Assembly: GCF_900141785.1 (NCBI RefSeq) | Contig: NZ_FQYP01000005.1 | Span: 1-64,000 of the forward strand | Length of the DNA stretch: 64,000 nucleotides | Direction of reading: 5' to 3' | Origin: Aquimarina spongiae | GTDB lineage: Bacteria > Bacteroidota > Bacteroidia > Flavobacteriales > Flavobacteriaceae | In this document: piece after piece, positions 27,752 through 39,464 of the stretch | How the letters are laid out: each line of letters opens with the position of its first letter | Position numbering within the stretch: position 1 is the first letter of the stretch | Notes under the pieces: generated by a model | What the model was told of the DNA's origin: nothing | Database searches by the model: none | Seen by the model: only the letters and a program-made list of their open reading frames with translations | Translations under genes and position numbers: made by a program

Positions 27752-28216
27752 TTAAGTTGTGCTTTCTAGCTTTGAAGCGATAGTGTTGCAAGCTTGGTCT
27801 AGCATTTCAAAAACTTCTTCAAATCCTCTTTCGCCTCCATAGTAAGGGTCAGGAACATCTAGGGTCTCGTTGAGCTGTAATTCGTCCAAAATTAGTTTTA
27901 CCTTCGATTGGTCCTCGGTATTACGAGCTAACTTTATAATGTTTTGGTAATTGGAACGATCCATTGCATAGATAGTGTGGTATTGGTCAAAATGACCGGT
28001 ACTAAATTGAGCGGCTCTTTGATCAGTAATGTCTATATGGTGTTCTTTTGCAACTTTAATGGATCTGGTATCAGGTTTGCTTCCGATATGATAACTGCTT
28101 GTTCCGCAAGAGTCTACCTGATATTTTTCTGGGTCTAGTTTGGATTTTAATATACCTTCAGCCAAGGGAGATCTACAGATATTGCCAAGGCATACCATCA
28201 AAATCTTAGTTTTCAT
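27752..28216 (-). CDS. Low-molecular-weight protein-tyrosine phosphatase
   Basis: 154 residues. The P-loop C9LGNICR15SP and the distal VPDPYYGGERGFEEV (catalytic Asp in DPYY) define the LMW-PTP family. It dephosphorylates phosphotyrosine or related small substrates; its substrate here is unknown. It follows dnaA by 16 nt on the same strand, so it is probably cotranscribed with it. Confidence 0.92.
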   Translation of the reverse strand: MKTKILMVCLGNICRSPLAEGILKSKLDPEKYQVDSCGTSSYHIGSKPDTRSIKVAKEHHIDITDQRAAQFSTGHFDQYHTIYAMDRSNYQNIIKLARNTEDQSKVKLILDELQLNETLDVPDPYYGGERGFEEVFEMLDQACNTIASKLESTT

Positions 28217-28232
28217 ACTGCTAAAGGTTATG

Positions 28233-29660
28233 TTATAATGTAAGTTTCTTGCCTAGATCTTCTACGTACTTTCTAAATTGTTTGTCGGTAGAGGATAAGT
28301 TGTCTACTGTTTTACAAGCGTGAAGTACTGTGGCGTGATCTCTCTTTCCTATTTGTGTTCCAATACTCGCCAAAGAAGCTTTGGTTAGTTTTTTTGCAAA
28401 AAACATAGCTAATTGTCTAGCTTGAACAATATGTCTTTTTCTTGTTTTGGATTGTAGGGTTTCTACATCCATTTGGAAATAATCACTTACAACTTTTTGT
28501 ATGTAATCTATAGAGACTTCGCGTTTTGTATTTTTTACATAATTGTCTACAATCGCTTTGGCCAGATCAATGGTAATATCCTTTTTGTTGAAGGAAGAGT
28601 GTGCAATCAAGGAAATTATAGCACCTTCCAACTCTCTGATGTTGGTTTTGATATTGTTGGCCAGGAATTCAACAATCTCTTCTGGCATTTCTACACCATC
28701 TCGATACAGTTTGTTCTTGATAATAGAAACTCTTGTTTCGAAATCTGGTTGGTGTAACTCTGCAGATAATCCCCACTTGAAACGAGAAAGTAGTCGCTGC
28801 TCGATATCTTGCATATCTACAGGAGCTTTATCACTAGTAAGGATTACTTGCTTGCCGTTTTGGTGTAAATGGTTGAATATATGGAAGAACACATCTTGAG
28901 TTCCTGCCTTACCCGATAATAATTGAATATCGTCAACAATAAGAACATCTATAATTTGATAGAAATGAATAAAGTCGTTTCTATTGTTCTTTTTTACAGA
29001 CTCTATATATTGTTGTGTAAACTTTTCCGCTGAAATGTATAAAACCGTTTTTTCAGGATAGTTGTCTTTAATATTTACACCTATAGCATGAGCTAAGTGT
29101 GTTTTTCCTAGTCCTACCCCTCCAAAAATTAATAGTGGGTTAAAAGATGTTCCTCCGGGCTTGTTGGCTACAGCCATACCAGCTGATCGTGCTAATCTGT
29201 TGGAATCCCCTTCAAGGAAATTATCAAAATTATAGCTCGGATTAAGTTGCGACTCAATTTTTACGTTTCTAATCCCAGGAATTACAAAAGGATTTTTTAA
29301 TTCTGGATTTTTACTTTTAATAGGAACGTCTACTTCTTGAGTGTTAACCGGAGTGCGATTTGCACTAGGAATCTTTTCGGTAAACGGTTTTTTGTTGCCG
29401 TAAGTGTTTTCCATTTTAATTACATAAACCAATTTTGCACTTTCGCCCAGTTCACGAGTTAAAGACACCTTCAAAAGGTTAACATAATGTTCTTCTAACC
29501 ATTCATAGAAAAATTTACTAGGTACCTGAATACTCAAAGCACTATCTGTAAGTTTTACAGCTTTAATTGGTTCGAACCAAGTTTTAAAAGCTTGAGGTGT
29601 AATGTTGTCCTCTATAAAAGACAGACAGTTATCCCAAACAGATTGCGCAGTTACATTCAT
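28233..29660 (-). CDS. dnaA: Chromosomal replication initiator protein DnaA
   Basis: 475 residues. Domain I ~1-85 (SVWDNCLSFIEDNI), linker ~85-140, AAA+ domain III ~145-350 with Walker A GGVGLGKT (180-187) and Walker B VLIVDDIQ, and domain IV with the DNA-binding signature around GTQIGKRDHATVLHACKTV. It binds DnaA boxes and opens oriC. No cluster of TTATCCACA boxes lies directly upstream (29661-29856), so the origin is not evident beside it. First of a minus-strand group with the phosphatase. Confidence 0.98.
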   Translation of the reverse strand: MNVTAQSVWDNCLSFIEDNITPQAFKTWFEPIKAVKLTDSALSIQVPSKFFYEWLEEHYVNLLKVSLTRELGESAKLVYVIKMENTYGNKKPFTEKIPSANRTPVNTQEVDVPIKSKNPELKNPFVIPGIRNVKIESQLNPSYNFDNFLEGDSNRLARSAGMAVANKPGGTSFNPLLIFGGVGLGKTHLAHAIGVNIKDNYPEKTVLYISAEKFTQQYIESVKKNNRNDFIHFYQIIDVLIVDDIQLLSGKAGTQDVFFHIFNHLHQNGKQVILTSDKAPVDMQDIEQRLLSRFKWGLSAELHQPDFETRVSIIKNKLYRDGVEMPEEIVEFLANNIKTNIRELEGAIISLIAHSSFNKKDITIDLAKAIVDNYVKNTKREVSIDYIQKVVSDYFQMDVETLQSKTRKRHIVQARQLAMFFAKKLTKASLASIGTQIGKRDHATVLHACKTVDNLSSTDKQFRKYVEDLGKKLTL

Positions 29661-29705
29661 TCGAGTGGCCGGATTTACTATTTTTATTAGGTTATGTAAA
29701 AGAAA

Positions 29706-29732
29706 TTGTTGAAAAACTCCTTACTATTTTTG
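29706..29732 (+). promoter_or_regulatory. Candidate promoter of the thioesterase gene
   Basis: TTG (29706-29708), 16-nt spacer, TATTTTTG (29725-29732). It would give a ~120-nt leader before 29857. Lies in the divergent dnaA/thioesterase gap. Confidence 0.45.
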
Positions 29733-29856
29733 CATGACAAATATGTGAACAAAAAATGTAAAAAAAAAACGATTTAGGGGTTGAATTTTAATTATTTTTT
29801 TCGCATAATTTGATAGTGTTTCTATTAAAAATGTTAATAATCATTTCAAAAGATAT

Positions 29857-30276
29857 ATGCTAATCACTTCAGAAACAGGACTCAGAGTACGTTATTCCGA
29901 AACAGACCAAATGGGGATTGTCCATCATGGAAATTATGCACAGTACCTAGAGCTGGCACGAATTGACTGGCTATCCCGATTAGGGATTTCTTATAAGTCT
30001 ATGGAAGAAAATGGTATAATGCTTCCTGTGTTTACTTTAGACTTTAAATTTAAGAAATCTGCTTTCTTTGACGACGAATTGATTGTTAAAACTCATTTAA
30101 GGAAAATTCCTACAGTTAAGATTATTTTCGATTACGAAATATATAATCAACATCAAGAATTGTTAACAACAGCTTCTTCTATATTAGTATTTGTTGATGC
30201 TGCAACTAGAAAACCGATCCCTTGCCCTTCTTTTTTATTAGAAAAAATAAAAGCGGTTAGTTATCCAGCTTCCTAA
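29857..30276 (+). CDS. Acyl-CoA thioesterase, hotdog fold (YbgC/4HBT type)
   Basis: 139 residues. ETGLRVRYSETDQMGIVHHGNYAQYLELARIDWL is the classic hotdog active-site helix and loop, with Asp in YSETDQMG as the catalytic residue. Hydrolyses acyl-CoA thioesters; substrate not clear. It overlaps the next, oppositely oriented gene by 20 nt at the 3' ends. Cytoplasmic. Confidence 0.9.
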   Translation: MLITSETGLRVRYSETDQMGIVHHGNYAQYLELARIDWLSRLGISYKSMEENGIMLPVFTLDFKFKKSAFFDDELIVKTHLRKIPTVKIIFDYEIYNQHQELLTTASSILVFVDAATRKPIPCPSFLLEKIKAVSYPAS

Positions 30277-30871
30277 TTTCTATTTCATACAACGGGGAAA
30301 AAACCTCATTTATTTTATGGGTTATTTTTTTTCTTACCGAAATGTAAATTTTACAACTTAATTCTAACTCTTGCTTGGTTATTTTTAGGTTGTGTTCCTT
30401 GATTATGCGCATTACTTTGTTCATGTCTTTATACTCAAAGTTGATGACATAATCAATGTTAATCGTTTTTTCGACAATAACTGAATTTTGTAGCGCTAAC
30501 TGTGCGCTGGTTTTATAGGCGTTTATCAGTCCGCCAACCCCAAGTTTTGTTCCACCAAAATATCGAACGACCACCACAAGAACATTAGTTACGTCAAATG
30601 ATTGGATTTGTCCGTAAATCGGCTGCCCGGCAGAGTTCGATGGTTCTCCGTCATCATTGACCCGATGTTTTGTTCTTTCGGTGCCTATTTGCCATGCATA
30701 GCACCAATGTCTTGCGCTGTGATGTTGTTTTTTAAGACCATCAAGTAGATGTTTGGCTTCCTCTTCTGATGCGATAGGGAAAGCGTATCCGAAAAACTTA
30801 CTGTTTCTGTCCTTGAAAAGAGTTTCATCTCCTGGTTTTTCAAGCGTATTATATGTGTCTTTGGTGTCCAA
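30257..30871 (-). CDS. YigZ/IMPACT family protein (UPF0029)
   Basis: 204 residues from a TTG start; no better ATG exists. N-terminal IMPACT domain: FKDRNSKFFGYAFPI, HCYAWQIG, RVNDDGEPSNSAGQPIYGQI and VVVVRYFGGTKLGVGGLINAYK, all family signatures; C-terminal ~65 residues form the second ferredoxin-like domain. The biochemical role is uncertain; the fold suggests RNA or ribosome interaction. It follows the transporter gene by 1 nt, as the end of a minus-strand operon. Confidence 0.9.
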   Translation of the reverse strand: MDTKDTYNTLEKPGDETLFKDRNSKFFGYAFPIASEEEAKHLLDGLKKQHHSARHWCYAWQIGTERTKHRVNDDGEPSNSAGQPIYGQIQSFDVTNVLVVVVRYFGGTKLGVGGLINAYKTSAQLALQNSVIVEKTINIDYVINFEYKDMNKVMRIIKEHNLKITKQELELSCKIYISVRKKITHKINEVFSPLYEIEIRKLDN

Positions 30872-30872
30872 T

Positions 30873-31745
30873 TTACACTATTGAAAGAGCTACTAATATA
30901 ATACTAATTACCGCCAGGATGATTCCGATCCAATTTTTGGGGAGTAATTTTTCTTTGAAAAAGAAGATTCCTGCTAATGTTGAAACTAATAGGATAGAAA
31001 CATTATTGATAGTGAACACCGTAGAGCTATCCATTACATCATGTCGTAGGGCTTTTATTAAAAAATAAATAGAAAAATAGTTAGGAACACCTAGTCCAAT
31101 TCCTGCAATGATATTTTTGACAGAGATTTGTAAGGGTTGTGTAAACGATTTATAGAGTAGTGTGAGTATGCCTATAGAAGCTGCAAATCCAAAAATAGTA
31201 GCCGAAAAGATAGAAACATCGTTTTTTGCAACATAATTGGTTTCCATATATTTTAGACTCGTATCTATAATTCCACTACCTATAAATACAAGCAATGGGA
31301 AGATAAGATTTCTTTTGGTAAGAGAGGATCCTTCTTCGTTTTTCATCGAAGTCAAATACACCGCAATAAGTGCAATGACAATTCCAATAATTTTGACTAC
31401 TCCAGTACTTTCTTTATATATAATGATTCCAAAAATGATCGGTATGGCCAAGCTCATTTTTGTAGCCACTGCAGCTACAGAAAGTCCATTTTTTTGAGTG
31501 GTTATGGCCATGAGATTAAAAACGGATATAAATACAACTCCCAATATCATCGCTCCATAAAACCAGTCCTGTTTTGTTATATACGTAATGCTAACGGTAT
31601 TTCCCTGTGCGATAACTCCAGAAATACAGGCAACTACATAATTTACGATTATGGCTTGTAGAGTATTTACATTGTATTTTGCAAAAAGCTTGAAGATTAC
31701 AAAGATCAAGCTTGAGGATAAAATGCTTAAAATAAGGTATATCAA
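30873..31745 (-). CDS. DMT-superfamily transporter (EamA family)
   Basis: 290 residues with about ten hydrophobic helices in two EamA repeats (~1-135 and ~150-290). The TTG start overlaps the stop codon of the upstream HAD gene (TTGA), implying translational coupling. Typical pieces: IPIIFGIIIYKESTGVVKIIGIVIALIAVYL and the second-repeat GIFFFKEKLLPKNWIGIILAVISI. Substrate unknown; relatives export amino acids or metabolites. Inner membrane. Confidence 0.85.
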   Translation of the reverse strand: MIYLILSILSSSLIFVIFKLFAKYNVNTLQAIIVNYVVACISGVIAQGNTVSITYITKQDWFYGAMILGVVFISVFNLMAITTQKNGLSVAAVATKMSLAIPIIFGIIIYKESTGVVKIIGIVIALIAVYLTSMKNEEGSSLTKRNLIFPLLVFIGSGIIDTSLKYMETNYVAKNDVSIFSATIFGFAASIGILTLLYKSFTQPLQISVKNIIAGIGLGVPNYFSIYFLIKALRHDVMDSSTVFTINNVSILLVSTLAGIFFFKEKLLPKNWIGIILAVISIILVALSIV

Positions 31746-32350
31746 AATAAATCAGATTTTGAGGTAAATAAATCAATAACATCGTCTGCTTTTGGATTGT
31801 TATTCCATATGTGAACACCTAATTTTTGGGCAGCATCCGTGTTTTCTTTGGTATCATCCACAAAAAGTGTTTCAGTGGGTTGGATTTGATGCTCTTGGAG
31901 CACAAATTCAAAAATGTCAGAGTTTGGTTTTCTATATTGAATCTCGTGTGATAGATAAAATGAATCAAAACAAGATTTAAACTCTTCATAAAAAGAAATG
32001 TGTTGCTTGATCCAGTTGATGTGCAATTCGTTGGTGTTGCTCAAAAGAATTAATTTATAGTCTCCGGTAGCGGCAAGATGTTTTACGAAATCTAGTCGGT
32101 ATTTAGGGAAATCCAAAAGAATGGCATTCCAGGCTTCAATAAGTTGTTGTTCTGTTGCTTGCGGTAAGAGGTTGTGATAGCTTCGAATAAATTCTTCGGT
32201 AGTGATCTTGCCTACTTCGTATTGGTTGTTAAGATCTTGTATCGAATTGTTGAATTGAAAATCGCCTAGTTGTGATAATTCTCTTAAGGTTGCGGGTTTG
32301 TCTAAGTTGATGAATACATCTCCAAAGTCAAAAATTATAGTCTTGATCAT
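31742..32350 (-). CDS. HAD-superfamily phosphatase
   Basis: 202 residues. Motif I DFGDVFINL (D8), motif II LLSNTNELH, motif III Lys in YRKPNSDIFEF, and motif IV FVDDTKENTDAA are all present, as in the YihX-like subgroup. Small cap domain inserted after residue ~15. Probably a sugar-phosphate or nucleotide phosphatase. It overlaps ribD by 23 nt and the transporter by 4 nt, so it is in the same operon as riboflavin synthesis; it could supply the missing pyrimidine phosphatase step, but that is speculation. Confidence 0.88.
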   Translation of the reverse strand: MIKTIIFDFGDVFINLDKPATLRELSQLGDFQFNNSIQDLNNQYEVGKITTEEFIRSYHNLLPQATEQQLIEAWNAILLDFPKYRLDFVKHLAATGDYKLILLSNTNELHINWIKQHISFYEEFKSCFDSFYLSHEIQYRKPNSDIFEFVLQEHQIQPTETLFVDDTKENTDAAQKLGVHIWNNNPKADDVIDLFTSKSDLF

Positions 32351-33386
32351 TTTGGTATATGCTAAGAGTATCTTTTTCTATTTTTTTTGTCAAAGGTAAT
32401 CTTTTAGTAAAATTCGGAGCTAAGATTCCCTTTTCAAAGGTGAGGTTGCCTTCAAAAACACGAGCTTCATCCCATAGATTTTCATCCATAAAAGACTGAA
32501 GCGTTGTGGTTCCTCCTTCAATAATAACGGATTGGATATCGTGTTTGTGTAAAATGGTACATATTTCTTGAGCGATATTTTTTTTGGTACTTACTTCTTC
32601 GTAAATCAAAGATTCAGTGCTTTCTTTTAGATGTTGCTTCGATGTGAGGACAATAGTTTTGATCGAATTGTCTGTTACAAAAGAATCTTTAGGTATTTTA
32701 TTGGATCTGTCGATTACAATTCGAATAGGATTTTGACCATGCCAATCTCTTGCATTTAATTTAGGATTGTCTTTAATAACGGTTTGGTTTCCTACTAATA
32801 TAGCTTGTTCCTCTGTTCTCCATTGATGAACTAGTTGTCTAGAATAAGGATTAGTGATCCAAACTGGTGTTCTCTGATTCTTGGTATCTGGAGCAATATA
32901 TCCATTACTGGTTTGGGCCCATTTTAGAATGATGTAAGGACGTTTTTTCTTATGGAATGTAAAAAATCGTTTGTTGAGCTCGTTGCATTCTTTTTCCAAT
33001 ACTCCAACGGTAACATCACAACCTGCATTCATTAGTTTTTTTATACCGGCGCCAGAAACTTTTGCAAAAGGATCTATGGTGCCAATCACTACTTTTTTAA
33101 TGCCTTTGCTGATGATCAAGTCACTGCAAGGAGGTGTTTTGCCAAAGTGACTACAAGGTTCTAGACTTACATAGATAGTGGAACTTTCTAAGAGAGAGGC
33201 ATCTTTTACAGAATTAACAGCATTTACTTCGGCATGAGCTTCTCCAGATTTGTAATGCCATCCTTCACCAATAATTTTTCCATTATGAACAATTACGCAA
33301 CCCACCAAAGGGTTGGGGTAGGTAGTGCCTAATCCATTTTTAGCGAGTTGGGTACAACGTGCTATGTAATTCTCGTGAGTATTCAT
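32328..33386 (-). CDS. ribD: Riboflavin biosynthesis deaminase/reductase RibD
   Basis: 352 residues, bifunctional. N-terminal cytidine-deaminase-like domain (~1-145): H51-A-E53 with C78 and C87 in LEPCSHFGKTPPC as the zinc site. C-terminal reductase domain (~150-350): RPYIILKWAQTSNGYIAPDT and SVIIEGGTTTLQSFM. It deaminates and then reduces the pyrimidine intermediate of riboflavin synthesis. First enzyme gene of a four-gene minus-strand run (ribD, HAD, transporter, yigZ). Confidence 0.96.
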   Translation of the reverse strand: MNTHENYIARCTQLAKNGLGTTYPNPLVGCVIVHNGKIIGEGWHYKSGEAHAEVNAVNSVKDASLLESSTIYVSLEPCSHFGKTPPCSDLIISKGIKKVVIGTIDPFAKVSGAGIKKLMNAGCDVTVGVLEKECNELNKRFFTFHKKKRPYIILKWAQTSNGYIAPDTKNQRTPVWITNPYSRQLVHQWRTEEQAILVGNQTVIKDNPKLNARDWHGQNPIRIVIDRSNKIPKDSFVTDNSIKTIVLTSKQHLKESTESLIYEEVSTKKNIAQEICTILHKHDIQSVIIEGGTTTLQSFMDENLWDEARVFEGNLTFEKGILAPNFTKRLPLTKKIEKDTLSIYQNDQDYNF

Positions 33387-33388
33387 AC

Positions 33389-33853
33389 TTATTTGGATAC
33401 TGCAATTTTTTGAGTTTTTTCTATCTCATAGGGGTAAGAAAAATTTCCCAGATGATATCTCAAAACTCCTTTGTATTCTATTTGTAAAGAATCTGTTTGA
33501 ATTACTTTTAATACACTTCCTAATAAATTTTGTTTGTGTTGTTTGTAAATTTTAGAAAGTGAGAAGGTTCCTTGTAATGGAATAGAAAATTCATCTTTGG
33601 CTGGAACTTCAAATTCTCTGGTAGAGATGGTTCCCACTGCTATGTTATCAACAAAAACTTGAACATCTTCTATAGATAAGGTTCCGCCGAGGTAGTTAGG
33701 ATTGTCAAAAACAGCATCTGCATGTAGTGTTATATCCCGAAGACTTACGTTTTTAACCTCTAAATTATCAATGTGCTTTAATTGTGGTTTTTTGGAGAAT
33801 GAGCATCCAGAAAACAAGGTGATTATTGTTGATAACAATAGAATTTTCGTCAT
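33389..33853 (-). CDS. LEA2-type lipoprotein
   Basis: 154 residues from the ATG at 33853, which begins a lipoprotein signal (MTKILLLSTIITLFSGC, Cys17). The longer frame from 33892 adds residues before the signal and is rejected. The mature part resembles the LEA type 2 / WHy domain: NVSLRDITLHADAVFDNPNYLGGTLS with the NPN motif, then a beta-sandwich. Likely envelope-associated, perhaps stress-related. It precedes ribD by 2 nt on the same strand. Confidence 0.72.
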   Translation of the reverse strand: MTKILLLSTIITLFSGCSFSKKPQLKHIDNLEVKNVSLRDITLHADAVFDNPNYLGGTLSIEDVQVFVDNIAVGTISTREFEVPAKDEFSIPLQGTFSLSKIYKQHKQNLLGSVLKVIQTDSLQIEYKGVLRYHLGNFSYPYEIEKTQKIAVSK

Positions 33854-33935
33854 TGATTCCTGTGCGGATTTGGCGTATATTTCAGTATTCATACTCTGCC
33901 CTTTTAGAACAACGCAAAAGTAGTATTAAAAAGTA

Positions 33936-34421
33936 ATGGATGCTATAAAAATTAGAACAATTGAAAAGAAAGATAATGAATTCATCGCCAGTATTATAAG
34001 AGAGGTATTGGTAGAAATGGGGGTTCCAAAGGTGGGAACCGCTTATGAAGATGAATCTTTGGATAAAATGTTTGAGACGTATAACCAGCCCAAAAGTGTG
34101 TATTATGTGGTAGAGGAAAATGGTGTGATTTTGGGTGGCGGTGGTATTGCGCCCTTAGAAAATACGGATGAAAATATTTGCGAGCTTCAGAAAATGTATT
34201 TCTTACCAAGTCTTAGAGGTAAAGGGATCGGAAAAAAAGTAATTCAACAATGTTTGGATTTTGCGAAAGCCTCAAAATACTCAAAATGTTATTTGGAAAC
34301 CATGCCGTATATGAAAGCGGCACGTGCGCTTTATGAAAAAGTAGGCTTTTCAAATTTGGAACAACCGGTTGGGGATACAGGACATTATAGTTGTCAGGCT
34401 TGGATGATAAAGGAACTCTAA
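33936..34421 (+). CDS. GNAT-family N-acetyltransferase
   Basis: 161 residues. The acetyl-CoA loop appears as LPSLRGKGIGKKVIQQCLDFA, after the strand CELQKMYF; CYLETMPYMKAARALYEKVGFSNL closes the fold. The order and motif resemble acetyltransferases acting on amino groups of small molecules. Substrate unknown. It opens a plus-strand run and precedes prmC by 19 nt. Confidence 0.87.
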   Translation: MDAIKIRTIEKKDNEFIASIIREVLVEMGVPKVGTAYEDESLDKMFETYNQPKSVYYVVEENGVILGGGGIAPLENTDENICELQKMYFLPSLRGKGIGKKVIQQCLDFAKASKYSKCYLETMPYMKAARALYEKVGFSNLEQPVGDTGHYSCQAWMIKEL

Positions 34422-34440
34422 TGATCATAAAAATATCAAT

Positions 34441-35292
34441 TTGAAGATAAAAGATTTACGTACTCATTTCAAGAATGCGCTGTCAAAAGCATATGATGCC
34501 GAAGAAGTGATGTCATTTTTTTATTTGCTTACAGAAAAAAGATTAGGTTTACGTCGTGTAGATATTGCACTACAATTGGAAAGGGAGCTTTCTGAAGATG
34601 CACTAGCATTTTTTAAGGAAGCCGAAATCAGGTTATTGGACTTTGAGCCTGTTCAGTATATAATTGGGGATACGGAGTTTTTTGGTCTGTCCTTTTTGGT
34701 CAATGAAAATGTACTAATTCCTCGACCTGAAACCGAAGAATTAGTAGATTGGATCCTGAAGGATCATTTAGGCGTAGCCTATGAGTTGAAAATATTGGAT
34801 ATCGGTACTGGGAGTGGCTGCATTGCCATTACCTTGGCAAAAAATCTTCCTAATGCAAAAGTATATGCGATTGATGTTTCTGAAAAAGCGTTAGCCCTTG
34901 CCAAGCAAAATGCCGATAAAAATCAGGTGAAAATTGAGTTTATTCAGCTAGATGTTTTGAAAGAAGAGATCGATGAAGCCAACTTTGATATTGTGGTATC
35001 GAACCCTCCGTATGTTAGAGAGCTTGAAAAAACAGAAATGAAAACAAATGTGTTGGAGAACGAACCTGCTCTAGCGCTTTTTGTGTCGAATGATGACCCT
35101 CTCATTTTTTATAGAAGAATTAGCGTGTTGTCTAAACAATTGTTGACAGAGCACGGGAGGTTGTATTTTGAAATCAATCAGTACTTGGGGGCAGAAACTA
35201 AAGAGCTTATAGATAAGTTACAGTTCAATACTGTAACTTTACGTAAAGATATTTATCAAAATGACCGTATGATACGGGCCGATTTAAATTGA
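34441..35292 (+). CDS. prmC: Release factor glutamine methyltransferase PrmC
   Basis: 283 residues from a TTG start. It methylates the Gln of the GGQ motif in release factors RF1/RF2 with SAM. N-terminal helical domain (~1-80), Rossmann methyltransferase domain: ILDIGTGSGCIAITLAKN, VYAIDVSEKALALAKQNA and the catalytic NPPY in FDIVVSNPPYVRE. Cytoplasmic. Cotranscribed with the LOG gene 8 nt downstream. Confidence 0.94.
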   Translation: MKIKDLRTHFKNALSKAYDAEEVMSFFYLLTEKRLGLRRVDIALQLERELSEDALAFFKEAEIRLLDFEPVQYIIGDTEFFGLSFLVNENVLIPRPETEELVDWILKDHLGVAYELKILDIGTGSGCIAITLAKNLPNAKVYAIDVSEKALALAKQNADKNQVKIEFIQLDVLKEEIDEANFDIVVSNPPYVRELEKTEMKTNVLENEPALALFVSNDDPLIFYRRISVLSKQLLTEHGRLYFEINQYLGAETKELIDKLQFNTVTLRKDIYQNDRMIRADLN

Positions 35293-35299
35293 TTAAAAT

Positions 35300-35890
35300 A
35301 TGAATGTATTAAATTCGATTTGTGTTTTTTGTGGAAGTAGCGAAGGAAATCACGAAGAGGTTATATCACAAGCTATTCTGCTTGGAGAAAAGTTGGCTGA
35401 ACAAGAGATCGCTTTGGTATACGGAGCAGCCAAAATAGGTATCATGGGGCATGTGGCCAAAGGAGCATTAGATCATAATGGTAAAGTGATTGGTGTTATC
35501 CCAGAATTCTTAAAACTCAAAGAAGTTGTGCATCAGGGGCTGAGTGAATTGATCACAACAGAAAATATGCACCAAAGAAAAATGAAAATGCATGACCTAA
35601 GTGATGGGTTTATTACATTACCAGGAGGATTTGGTACCTTAGAAGAGTTGTTCGAAATTATTACCTGGTCACAACTGGGATTACATCAAAAACCGATTGG
35701 TCTGCTCAATGTGGGAGGGTTTTATGATCATTTATTAGGGTTGTTAGAGAATATGGTGAGGAGGGGATTCCTGAAAATGGAAAACTTCGAATTGCTATTG
35801 GTCGATGACAATATCAATGGTTTGTTGGAAAAAATGAGGGCTTTTAAACCAGCTCAGGTTCCAAAATGGTTAAAACCTAGCAGAACGTAG
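35300..35890 (+). CDS. LOG-family nucleotide phosphoribohydrolase
   Basis: 196 residues of the TIGR00730/LOG family (cytokinin riboside 5'-monophosphate phosphoribohydrolase-like). Signatures: SICVFCGSSEG at the start, MHQRKMKMHDLSDGFITLPGGFGTLEELFEI with PGGFGTLEE as the binding/active site. It removes the base from nucleoside 5'-monophosphates; the natural role in bacteria is not certain. Operon with prmC. Confidence 0.9.
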   Translation: MNVLNSICVFCGSSEGNHEEVISQAILLGEKLAEQEIALVYGAAKIGIMGHVAKGALDHNGKVIGVIPEFLKLKEVVHQGLSELITTENMHQRKMKMHDLSDGFITLPGGFGTLEELFEIITWSQLGLHQKPIGLLNVGGFYDHLLGLLENMVRRGFLKMENFELLLVDDNINGLLEKMRAFKPAQVPKWLKPSRT

Positions 35891-35934
35891 GAACAATAAA
35901 AAATGTAATTAATAATCAAAGTTTGCAATAGTAA

Positions 35935-38636
<2,702 letters not shown>

Positions 38637-38754
38637 ATTTCTGAAAGCCATTTATTTGTTAAATTTTAGTATATTGTTAATTCATTTCTCACAATATATT
38701 AATGGGCTGTACTTGTGATATAAAGCTGTAAGCTATGGGTGCAAAAAAAGTTTA

Positions 38755-39450
38755 ATGGATGGCAAAAAAATACTAAAGTTTTTAATTTCTTTTTTGATTA
38801 TTATACAGGTTTTGAGTTTTGTGTTTAAAATTGATCTTTTAAACGCAATTTCAAAAATCACCCTTTCTATATCCATCCCTATTTTTTATTGTATCAGAAC
38901 GGCGAAAATTAAAATATATCATCTGTCTGTAATAATGTTATTTGCTATGGGAGATTTGATTGTTTTAACGAATTTCAAAAACACCATACGATACGATATG
39001 GTTATTCATATCGTGGGTTATGTGCTATTATTTTACTTCTTGTACTATAACCATAGGTCTTTTGAGTATAACAGTCGAGATGTTTTTACACTGGTACTAG
39101 GCAGCTTGTTATATACGGTGATTTTTGTTTTGACATATACCGTGCTCAGAACTCCAATGGGCGATATGAATATATTGGGCTTTTTGTTGTTGTTATTATT
39201 ATATGTGTTATTGATTGTGGCTGCAATGCACTATATCAATACACGATCAGAAAAGTCGCTTTGGTTTTTCCTGGCGATTTTAAACTTTGCGTTTAGTGAT
39301 TTTATGTTGTTGCTTAATGCTTTTTATGTGCAATCGTATGAGTTGCAAGTTTTGATGTTGTTGTGTACTCCAATGGCCTGGATCTTTTTGGTGAATTATA
39401 TGATTACTAAGCCTCTGAAATTAAAAGCAGAAGAATTCGATGCGTATTAA
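38755..39450 (+). CDS. YhhN-like membrane protein, copy 2
   Basis: 231 residues, eight predicted helices. It lines up with copy 1 without gaps over the key sites: GD67 (MLFAMGDLIVL) and SD182 (LNFAFSDFMLLLNAF) fall at the same residue numbers, and NTRSEKSLWFFLAILNFAFSD mirrors NVRSSKSLWFLIAVLNFVISD. The family KP near residue 34 has become KI. A 118-nt gap without a gene separates it from copy 1. A tandem duplicate that has diverged considerably. Confidence 0.65.
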   Translation: MDGKKILKFLISFLIIIQVLSFVFKIDLLNAISKITLSISIPIFYCIRTAKIKIYHLSVIMLFAMGDLIVLTNFKNTIRYDMVIHIVGYVLLFYFLYYNHRSFEYNSRDVFTLVLGSLLYTVIFVLTYTVLRTPMGDMNILGFLLLLLLYVLLIVAAMHYINTRSEKSLWFFLAILNFAFSDFMLLLNAFYVQSYELQVLMLLCTPMAWIFLVNYMITKPLKLKAEEFDAY

Positions 39451-39464
39451 AAAGAATTGATTTT

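Noticed and set aside
29661..29856. Classical oriC beside dnaA
   Set aside because: No cluster of DnaA boxes is visible; only promoter-like elements. The origin cannot be placed from this sequence.
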